Of a DNA stretch of 64,000 nucleotides, positions 56,034 through 64,000 are shown one piece after another. Within the stretch, counting starts at the first letter, position 1, and every line of letters starts with the position of its first letter. The notes below the pieces were generated by a model, which saw only the letters and a program-made list of their open reading frames with translations, made no database searches and was not told the origin of the DNA. The DNA is from Rhyacophila brunnea (taxonomy: Eukaryota; Arthropoda; Insecta; Trichoptera; Rhyacophilidae), in NCBI GenBank assembly GCA_022495005.1, contig JAGYXB010000196.1:558001-622000 (forward strand). The letters are read 5' to 3'. A program made the position numbers and the translations under genes.

Positions 56034-56586
56034 CAGTAGCGAAGGGTGTAGGTAGGCTTTTAAGTTCCGCTATAAATAGACGTATTTGTTTTAATTGAAC
56101 TAAGACTACAATTATTTACAGATGGTGTTGGCTAGTTTAAAAAAATCAATTAACTCTGCCTAACCAAAACATAATAGTTTTGGTATACTTTGGGCGATAA
56201 GACTAAATTGGGAACACTTTTACATTCATAATTATTTGTTTTCGATGGATCAAGAATATATTATATTACACGTCATATTGTTGATTCATTTTATAAATTC
56301 ATTAATCCCTGCCTAAACCAAATTATAATGGATAAAAAATATTATTATATCTATCTATCTATAGTTATGTATGATTTAATTGCATAATTTTAGATATTTT
56401 ATAGATAGATGAGTATTTTTTGACTATTATCTATTATGACATGGTTTTCTCAGGTTTCATTGAATTTTAAAAACTAACCAACACTATTTACACATCGTAG
56501 TATTAGTTCAATGAAAAAAAAAAACTTTTGATTGACAAAGTTTAGTGTGCACTATTCATGGCGGATCTTAAAAGCCTACCTCCACT
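56034..56586 (+). mobile_element. hAT-like element N3, right end truncated
   Basis: CAGTAGCGAAGGGTGTAGG at the left; the right side stops at AGCCTACCTCCAC without CGCCACTG. Internal blocks ACAGATGGTGTTGGCTAGT and AAAGTTTAGTGTGCACTATT are conserved. The 68-codon ORF that begins at 56558 in its end is not a gene. Confidence 0.72.
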
Positions 56587-57683
56587 ATATAGGGCTCTAC
56601 TTAAAACTTCAAAAATATTAATTCCATTAATCCCAGAGATATGGTTGAGGGCTGAAGAAAAGGATATTGTAAAGATATTTAACAGAATTTTATTGAAGAG
56701 AGTAACTGATATAACTGCAGGTCGCAGTCAAAGCCTCGGTAAAATTATAAACAAAAACAACTAGGTAAAAATAAATGTTTTTAATTAGAAAATCGCCTTT
56801 CGGGTGGGCAAACAATTGACTACATACCCAGAAGAAAATGGTGTAATCTTATAATACAAAAAAATAGATTCTTTCTAGTTATATTCCAAACATATCGGTA
56901 TTTCCCAAGATAACTAAATACTTACGAAATAACTTCGGAAAATCGTTCACAGAGGGTAGCACCTGTAAGGGTTGTTTTTCCGTGCTTTCCGTTACGTTCG
57001 GCAGTATCGCTTCAGCGTCCGACGCGTATGAACATCGCGCGCCCCTATCCGGAAAATTCTACCCCAAAAAGCGTAACTGTGGAACAAAATAAGTATATCT
57101 TCGACAGTTCGTAAGTTGCGACGGGTTGCGGCCGGGAAATATCACCGCGATCGGTATATTGTCAATCTATATTATAACATTGTTAAAATCGACAGAGGAT
57201 AATTATTGTTAATTTTATGGCACATCCAAAACAAAGTTAAAAAAAACTTTAAAAATGTCTTTTAAATAACCTTACCATACAAAATAATTATGCATATAAA
57301 CTATGTTAACTTTTTGAAGTGATTTCGTAATAATTATTGCGTAGAATAAACAATAAAGGAGGCCTAATTTTATAATTTAAAAAAAATATGATTTATTTAT
57401 TTAATATACAACGATACAAATAGAAAGTCTGTATAAGTGATACGAATAATATTAGTGTTGAGTATTTTTATAATTGGTAATAATAGTTTGTGTCCGTTTT
57501 TAGTGATTATTATTTTAATTAGTGTCCTGTCTCCAGCAGCTAAGAATACAAAACAATATCAGGTAATTTTATGAATTTAAATAATAATAATCAGTAGTAG
57601 AAGAATGAAATATTATTTATAATATATATATTATTATTAAGCATTTGATTTTAACATATTCTGTAGAATAATATGGTCTATAC
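56587..57683. other. Unclassified, with a CpG-richer patch
   Basis: 56950-57170 has many CG dinucleotides (GTTACGTTCGGC, GCGTCCGACGCG, GTTGCGACGGG) in otherwise AT-rich DNA. It could be a promoter-like region or transposon end; no start codon with a credible frame follows. Confidence 0.35.
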
Positions 57684-59068
57684 CAGTGTCTGCCAAACTG
57701 TGTGCCACGGCACACTACTGTGCCGCGAGAGCTTCAAGGTGTGCCGTGAAAGAAGAAATCTGTGAATTCTTCCCGGTCTGTCGTAAAAGCAATTGAAGAT
57801 CTTGGCATAAAAACAGCAAATGTCACAAAACACTTTTTTTTCAGGAGAGGGTAAAAACATAATATCTTGGTTGTCAAGAAAAATTTTATTAATTTGACAA
57901 TGAGGAATTATAGAGAAACCTTATATGCACTATATGAATGTAAAAAATATATTAAATTTATTTCGGTTAAATAGATATTTAAAAAAGAATGAGTGTGACA
58001 TTTGCTGTTTTTACACAATTTTTGGACATTTGTTGTTTTTATTGCAAAATTGAAAAAATCGAAATGTAAATAGTATGACTAAAACTATAATTTTATTAAA
58101 TAAAATAAAGAATATATATTTCTGTTATTTTTTTATCATAATACAACTTTTAATAAGGTTTGGACATATTATTTACCTATTAACAAACGACTTCAATGTA
58201 TGTAAAAAATCAAGAATTAAATATTTAAAAAAATGTTTTAATTATGTGCGGGTTAATAATGATTAAATTAAATTTTTGTCATAAGTGGATAAACGGTAAA
58301 AAACCTTTCTGATCACTTGATTATCGAAATTTACGAATCTTTCGTCTCATCACACTTCGTGGAAGAAAATTGGGTAAATGTGCCGCAGAGGTGGACATGA
58401 GATTTTATAACATTCTTTTTAGACCAAACCATACCTAACCTATCCTAATCTAACCTAACCTAATACAACTTACCCCAACCTAATATTACCTCATATAATC
58501 TTAGTTTGTGATAACGGTGTATCAAAATGAATGAAAATTTCAAATTTTCAATTAACGATTTTTTAAATTTTAATAAACTGTTTTCGTAAAAAAATAATTA
58601 ATATATAAGATCGTGTCCACCTCTGTGGCACAGTTACTGAACATTGTATACAAACACTACTTGAAAAACGATCCTATGCACAAAACCTCATTTTATAAGG
58701 TAGGGTTGTCAGTGTTTTAGACTTTGGTTTGGAGTCAATATCCTCGATTAAATCTACAGCCATTAAATTTTCGTTGCCGTTTGGAACGCCATAAATTATC
58801 TTTGCGAATTAAATCAGCGCTCATGGACATGATAGTATTACGGGAATAATGAAACGGAAACGATGGTATCGATATTTTTTTTTCAAAATCAATTGCGTCT
58901 ATCTCACTATGTATATATTGTTAAAACTTACTTCCTTATGTATATATTGCTAAAACAATTCATTCATAATAAAAAAACTATTTTTTTCTGTGGATTTTTA
59001 TTTTGTGTGCCACGAATCAAAATTGCCACCCCCAATGTGCCGTCAGTTAAAATTTTTTGCAGACACTT
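57684..59068. mobile_element. hAT-like element N10 (old), hosting a CCTAA MITE
   Basis: Left CAGTGTCTGCCAAACTGTG, then TGCCACGGCACA. The right end in reverse reads AAGTGTCTGCAAAAAATTTT, then GACGGCACATTGG. Octamers GTCTATAC (57676-57683) and GTCTATTC (59073-59080) match at 7 of 8 but the right one sits 4 bases beyond the apparent end, so a small insertion must be assumed. CAGTGTTTCCCAAACTGTG-type ends are common in hAT elements. No intact transposase. Confidence 0.65.
58379..58632. mobile_element. MITE carrying a CCTAA array, copy 2, nested in N10
   Basis: TGTGCCGCAGAGGTGGACAT at the left; the right end in reverse reads TGTGCCACAGAGGTGGACAC. An interior degenerate CCTAA array (about 58432-58492) then AATATAATCTTAGTTTGTGA match the 12732 copy, though the inner half of the terminal repeat differs in sequence. 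Confidence 0.8.
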
Positions 59069-59218
59069 ATTAGTCTATTCGAAAAACAAAGCAGAAAATT
59101 AAAAGACAATCAATCAAAAGGTATTTGTAAAAAAATAAATAATCCAAAACCTTCAAATTTAAAACGGTTTTATGAGGTTTTGATTACTTAAATTAAAATT
59201 TAAGACCCGTAATGAATA

Positions 59219-59278
59219 CTGTCTGGGTCTGGCTAGTACACATATTGTTTTTCAATTTGTGTGTTGAGTCAGGGTTTT
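59219..59278 (+). mobile_element. SINE body fragment
   Basis: CTGGGTCTGGC, then ACACATATTGTTTTTCAATT and GTGTGTTGAGTCAGGG match the middle of the SINE at 7558; head and tail are missing. Confidence 0.65.
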
Positions 59279-59287
59279 TTTACTGTT

Positions 59288-59405
59288 AGAGCAAATTTGT
59301 GATGTGTGTTTATCTCACTTATCTGGTCGACTCGCCACGCCGGGCCCCTCCTGAGTCTGGGCCCCCAGGCTAGAGCCCTGTCAGCCCCCCTTTGTGGGGG
59401 CCATG
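59288..59405 (+). repeat. Composite GGCCCC repeat, block B only
   Basis: AGAGCAAATTTGTGATGTG, ATCTGGTCGACTCGCCACG, GGGCCCCCAGGCTAGAGCCC and TTGTGGGGGCCATGG. Block A is absent; it begins directly after the SINE fragment. Confidence 0.72.
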
Positions 59406-59479
59406 GCCATAACATTATAACGCAATTCGATAAGCATTTCATGTAACAACTACTAGCTTAAATCATCGTAATTTAATAG

Positions 59480-59560
59480 GATGACCGTAGCTTAATTGGA
59501 AAAGCATACTGGCACGCATCCAGCAGATACAGATTCATGTCCCGTCGGGTGTCGTTTTTT
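59480..59560 (+). tRNA. tRNA-like sequence (probably SINE-derived)
   Basis: TAGCTTAATTGG (box A-like) and GATTCATGTCC (box B-like) with possible GATGACC/GGGTGTC acceptor pairing. The anticodon arm is not convincing and a T-rich stretch follows at once. Unlikely to be a working tRNA. Confidence 0.4.
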
Positions 59561-60199
59561 CTTCTTCTACGAAATGATTTTTTCTAGTGTGTATATGCAT
59601 GAGATGTTTTCAAATTATGTAGGTACATGTAGGTATTCATAACCTGGGGAATGACTTCAAGCCTAAGGTTACAATGTGTAATTATATCAAGCTGGAAACG
59701 GATAGTAACGACGTGGTAATTAATTAATATGTGCTATGTGTGGTATATACTGCGATATTAGTTAAATGGCGGTAATTAAAAGTAAAATTTTAGGGAAAAC
59801 ATTAATTGAATGGCTGAGGATTATATAAAATAAATGTTACTACTGATTTTAGTTAAGAGAACTTGTCTATCACGACAAACGTATTTATATATGAAAAAGG
59901 ATTTAAGTATTTAACTACTTTGTATAAAAAATATTAATTTTACTACCTACTAGAAGTCGGTATTACATTCCATGAAGCCCTGTGTATAAAATAAATATGA
60001 ATAGTTTCATAGTTCGCCATATAGTGGTCTTAACATTTCGCCCTGGTACAGTAATGCTAATATCTAATCTTGGGCTAAGTTCAGTTGAATACCAAACTAA
60101 ATTAATTCCAGAATTCTAATGGATTTAAGTTTTGTACTTTAAAATCGTCTATTCTGGGAACAATAGTAACGCGATTTTACACCTCTCGAGTGTAGTATT
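59561..60199. other. No recognised feature
   Basis: AT-rich spacer without supported content. Confidence 0.4.
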
Positions 60200-60690
60200 T
60201 TTACAACGTTTTTATTAGGTCGTATTCTTATTTGTCCGGTCGTTGTTTATCCGGTACAAATCTTGCAATCGATTTTTAACTAACTTCCCGACTAGCTAGA
60301 TATTTGAAACTTTTAGAATATATCAGAACACGATGCCAATGCATTTTTTAATACTTTTAGCCATCTTTAAGTAGAATTGAATTCATTTTCAGTTAATTCT
60401 GTTTTGTATGAAAAGTTATTTTGGAAGAAATCCGTTAAAAGTAAAACACTATTATTGGTTGTTAGGGGTCTGGGGTCCTAGCAACTAAATTATTAATAAT
60501 ATATACGTGCGTTACTATGGAAATCAATATGAAATGTCAAAATGACATTTCAGTATTCTATTTTTATTCAGTATTTCTATCAAGTACAATTTTTTTGATC
60601 GTTTAAGCTAGTCAAGTCAAGTTTATATGATTCAACAGAAATAACACCAACGACGTTGTATATAAAAAATTCTTTTTATCTTGTAATTTT
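60200..60690 (+). repeat. R1 family, copy 5
   Basis: Far copy of the family clustered at 1.4-5.2 kb, with the same ordered landmarks (ACAACGTTTTTATTAGG, CTTCCCGACTAGCTAGA, GAACACGATGCCAATGC, ATATACGTGCGTTACTATGG, TTTTATCTTGTAATTTTTA). It has an extra segment (GAAATCCGTTAAAAGTAAAA) that appears partly decayed in copies 2 and 3. Confidence 0.8.
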
Positions 60691-60960
60691 TAATGATTAT
60701 AATTATTACTAATGATCTATTATTAGGTTTTGGCGATTTATTATATGTTTATCAAGTGCATTGTTATTGATAAGGTAGGGGAGTTTTTAACGTACACTTC
60801 AACTGTTCTTAATTTGTTTGTTATATTTTTTTATTGGATCTTTGACTTAATAGGTAGGTGATAAAGTTTTTACGTACTTTATTGTATTGATTTGTTATAT
60901 AAGTTCGTGTTAATAGCATTGTCAGTGCGTGTTTGCCTTTCCGTGCGTGTACACAGTGGC

Positions 60961-60992
60961 CTGAAGATGCCGAAAGGCGAAACCCGGGTCGC
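60961..60992 (+). ncRNA. Hammerhead-ribozyme-like core (tentative)
   Basis: CTGAAGA (60961-60967) could be the CUGANGA core. GCC-GAAA-GGC (60969-60978) forms a three-pair stem II with a tetraloop, preceded by an extra U. GAAAC follows (60979-60983), then a short ACC/GGT stem III and GTC, with predicted cleavage after C60990. Stem I is only about two pairs with the sequence present, which is weak. Such minimal forms are known from retroelement-associated hammerheads. Confidence 0.35.
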
Positions 60993-61637
60993 AAAAAACG
61001 ACTTGCCTGGAGTAGTATAAAACATAAATACATTAGAATTTATATTGAAATTCCATCAAGCGTCCTCGGCCGATAGTATTAATAGTATTAATATAATAAT
61101 ATAATTGCAGAATGTTGAATGAAGTTATAGCTCGTGTCCATTACGATGGCCATCCGCTGCAACACGTCGCAACGGCAGGTGGGTGGGAATAACCGTGTGC
61201 AGTCCGCGTAGAGTGTATACCTACTGTAGGAAGCGCGATATAGAACTATCTGAATTAACTTGGCTGTACGCATCATCCAGAGTTGCTAATTTACCTCGAC
61301 TTAAGTACCTAAGTCTTGACCGTGTTTTAAATGGTTTTGTTCTGGGCCACTGCCTTTTCACTTTAAATTTATTATTATTCATGGATACTGTAGGCGACGC
61401 AATCTAAGTTGCCGATATTGGCCTCTTAAGGATAGGCGCGTATCTTAGAGATTTACGCGCCTAAGTATGGTTCTGCATCACGCTCTGGGTATGAAGAGAG
61501 CACAAATTACGCACGAAGTAGTACGGGCTTAAGAGGGGATCACTGTGCATAGAAAACGTCTGATGGGTAGTCCAACCAGCAGCTGTTGCATCGCCTTACA
61601 CCGGCTGGCCATCGTAATGGGTGCAAACATGTGCCTG
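60993..61637. other. No recognised feature
   Basis: No ORF with a recognisable domain and no repeat ends found. Confidence 0.4.
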
Positions 61638-61651
61638 GTCTAGACGCGTGT

Positions 61652-62975
61652 CATCATCATCATCATCATCAGCCTGAATCTATCCACTGCTGGATGAAGG
61701 CCTCTTCAAGTTGCTTCCACTTCTCTCGGTCCTGTGCATTGCGTTGCCACGTACTTCCGCAGAACTTTATCATTTCATCGATCCAGCGGCCTCTAGGTCT
61801 ACCTTGTGGACGTTTTGTACTTCTTGGATACCACTGGATGACTAGATTTGTCCAACGATTGTCTCTTCTTCGAGCTATGTGTCCAGCCCATCTCCATTTA
61901 AGGCTTTTAATAAACTCTATTACATCGCAAACCCTTGTCTGCTTCCTTATCCACTCATTCCTCTTTTTGTCCTTTCGCGTTATGCCCAGCATGCACCTCT
62001 CCATACCACGTTGTGCTACTCTAAGTTTCTGGATCTCTCTTTTACTTAGGGTCCATGTTTCACACGCATATGTGATCACGGGAAGCACACACTGGTTGAA
62101 CACTTTGCGCTTAGGCACAGTGGAAGGTCACTTTTGAAGACATTATTCAGGCGGCCAAAAGCACTCCAGCCTAGCTTTACTCTGCGAACAATTTCATCAA
62201 ATATACATCCATCTATAGATACTTGTTGTCCCAGATAGATGTAGCTTTTCACCTGTTCGAGCTGAGTGCCATTGATGAGGATCTCTTTTTGGCCTGCAAA
62301 GCAGTTGAACATGACTTTCGTCTTTGTTACATTTATTTTCAAACCTACTTTGTTGCTTACTTCAGCGAGTTCCTGCATTCTGCTTTGGAGGTCTTCTGAG
62401 TCTTGCGAGAAAATTACTATGTCATCGGCAGCGCAGATGACTCAGGTATTCTCCATTTATGGGGATCCCTTTGTCATTCCAGTCAAGTTGCCTGAATAAG
62501 TCTTCAAGGGTAGCTGTAAATAGTTTAGGTGAGATTGTATCACCTTGTCGGACTCCTTTGCTGATAGGAAATCTGCGCGATGGTTTATGGAGATTTACAG
62601 ATGCTGTTGCGCTACTGTATATATTATTGAAAATATTTATATAGAGTCCAGGGATTCCTTGTTTTCTGAGTGCGTCGAGTATTGAACATTTCTTTATCGA
62701 ATCAAACGCCTTCTCATAGTCTATAAAACCCATGCATAGTGGCAGTTTGTATTCCTGGTACCGCTCTATGATTTCTCTGACGACTTGGATATGGTCCATA
62801 GTGCTGTATCCTCCTCTAAATCCGGCTTGTTCTCTCGGTTGGTTCTCGTCTAGTACATTTTGCAGACGGTTTGAGAGAATTTTTGTGAACGTCTTGTAGA
62901 GAATAGGGAGTAGACTTATTGGACGATAATTTGCTAGGTCTTCTCTGTCACCTTTTTTGTGAAGAATGACAATGC
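61652..62975 (-). pseudogene. RTE-type non-LTR retrotransposon, 5'-truncated, with target duplications
   Basis: Minus-strand frames give most of an RT domain. 62975-62430: HKKGDREDLANYRPISLLP, NQPREQAGFRGGYSTMDHIQ, the catalytic-block FIDYEKAFDSI, and ISKGVRQGDTISPKLFTATL. After a frameshift near 62430: ADDIVIF (the catalytic ADD) and LKINVTKTKVMF. After another near 62100: VLPVITYACETWTLSKREIQ, LKWRWAGHIARR and RGRWIDEMIK to the stop. The endonuclease domain is lost. The 3' end is a CATCATCAT run (61652-61671), i.e. a TGA-type tail as in RTE elements. AGACGCGTGT lies on both sides (61642-61651 and 62976-62985). Confidence 0.92.
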
Positions 62976-63720
62976 AGACGCGTGTAATGTAACGCAATCT
63001 TGTATGGACGGCACACGATCTCCACGCGAATGCTGTTGTTGTTCGAGTTCTCGAAAGCTGCAAGTGCCTTTTTGTTCGTGTGAAAAACCGACAGCCGATG
63101 GATTAGCGCAGGCGTCGCTACGAGCATTATACTCGTATGTAATGGCGGGTCTAGACGCGTGTAATATAACGTGTGATGTAATGCGAATTGTATGGACGAT
63201 TCGAGTTCTCAAAAACTGCGATATGAAGCGCCTAGTTTCAAAAGCCCCTAAAACAGTTTTTGAAAATTTTTGAGTTAGAAAATATGTATTTAGATGGATA
63301 TTTTTATTACCTATATGATGGCCAAAGATTGAGCTTGAAAAAACGCTAAAAACCATCAATACGTATGATCAAAAATTAGGGTTCTTTTCAAAACCAGCTA
63401 AAATGGTTGGGTGTGCTTTTCAAATACCCCTAAAATGAAAAGCCAAAGTACTCTTTAGAATGTAACGAATTATAAAATAAATACATAAAATTCACAAATT
63501 TAATAGAAATGATATGAAATGATACCTAAAATAGTTATTCTCATTTTTCTCAGAACTGCGTAAAGTCGTTTTAGGGGCTTTTGAAACTAGGCGCTTCATA
63601 ATACGTTTTAAAAACCGACAGCCGATGGATCAGGGCGAACGTCGCTACGAGCATTACAATATATAAGTATCGTAGCTACGTCCATAAGACAAATTCGCGT
63701 TATATTACACATTACACGCG
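62976..63720. repeat. Tandem ACGCGTGTAAT repeat, host of the RTE and a MITE
   Basis: Unit 1 (62976-63152) and unit 2 (from 63153) share AGACGCGTGTAAT, ATTCGAGTTCTC-like, AAAAACCGACAGCCGATGGA and GTCGCTACGAGCATTA in order. The far end (TATTACACATTACACGCGTT) is the inverse of the unit start, so the whole looks like an inverted-repeat element with an internal duplication. The RTE interrupts its first ACGCGTGT. Confidence 0.7.
63224..63598. mobile_element. TA-flanked MITE with perfect 31-bp inverted repeats
   Basis: TGAAGCGCCTAGTTTCAAAA and the next 11 bases are perfectly inverted at 63568-63598. TA flanks both ends (63222-23 and 63599-600). It splits the second unit of the tandem repeat, which is uninterrupted in the first unit. 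At 375 bases it has no transposase; Tc1/mariner-type. Perfect termini suggest recent activity. Confidence 0.9.
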
Positions 63721-64000
63721 TTTGGATATGGCCTTAAATGTAGATTTAAAAAAAAAATGTCAAATTACTCAACTACTAACTCTCAACTTCTTGATATTAA
63801 TCGTTCAATAACGGGCCAACGCCAGTGAGAATTATAAGTAGTTAGCATCCCTAGTAGGTAAGCACCTGTCTATACTCTATGCCGATAGTTGTATTACGTA
63901 GGTAATGGAATCATTGAAAAAATTTCAAAGTATTTAAAGTCTTAATCATTAGTTAGCCTAAAAGTTTTAAAAATTTTAAAAGTTTCTTTGCGGCACTTAG
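63721..64000. other. No recognised feature
   Basis: AT-rich window end. Confidence 0.4.

Noticed and set aside
62959..63359. ORFs of 104 and 141 codons on opposite strands at the RTE border
   Set aside because: They run from the RTE edge into the tandem repeat and the MITE; neither frame has a domain outside the RTE.
1..64000. CRISPR arrays, operons, prokaryotic defence systems
   Set aside because: The spliced eIF3b gene and insect-type repeats show nuclear eukaryotic DNA; no regularly spaced direct repeats with unique spacers were seen.

Overview
The window is AT-rich nuclear DNA from an arthropod, most likely an insect and probably a moth or butterfly. It holds one spliced, conserved protein gene in about 13 kb, buried in a dense bed of transposon remains. 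Evidence for an insect: short CCTAA (TTAGG) arrays, the insect telomere-type repeat; a tRNA-derived SINE; RTE-type non-LTR retrotransposon fragments with a TCA-type 3' tail; and many small hAT, Tc1/mariner, pogo and piggyBac-like derivatives. Placement in Lepidoptera is inferred, not proven.

The gene is eIF3b (eukaryotic translation initiation factor 3 subunit B), on the plus strand. It has nine coding exons from 31408 to 44006 that join without a frame error into 697 codons plus stop. The protein has an acidic N terminus, an RRM, a WD40-type beta-propeller and an acidic C-terminal tail. A poly(A) signal lies at 44193-44198. The start codon is preceded by a 12-codon upstream ORF whose stop overlaps the main ATG (TAATG). 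A pyrimidine-rich TCT-initiator-like site lies about 50 bases upstream. Introns range from 224 to 5011 bases, and the larger ones hold inserted elements, one ending 59 bases before exon 8.

Layout. 1-5.2 kb: a cluster of four copies of one unclassified repeat plus two hAT derivatives. 6-14 kb: a pogo-like MITE, hAT families N2 and N3, a SINE, and a MITE carrying a CCTAA array. 14-21 kb: mostly unclassified, with a GGAGC-rich hAT-like element and decayed LINE pieces. 22-28.9 kb: a TTAA-flanked foldback, a TA-flanked MITE, three hAT families and a solo-LTR-like insertion splitting a hAT-N2 copy. 29-31 kb: a composite GGCCCC repeat with a nested MITE. 31.4-44.2 kb: eIF3b. 45-54.6 kb: RTE fragments, a SINE, a long hAT-N1, nested MITEs, a hAT with a transposase C-terminus, two hAT-like elements with palindromic subterminal motifs, and a second foldback. 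55-64 kb: further hAT, SINE and MITE copies, a hammerhead-like motif, and a 5'-truncated RTE with clear target-site duplications inside a tandem repeat.

The most informative signal is the density of precisely bounded elements. At least nine hAT-like copies have 8-bp target-site duplications matching at 7 or 8 positions, several elements are nested, and their target sites fit nTnnnnAn. No second cellular gene could be supported.
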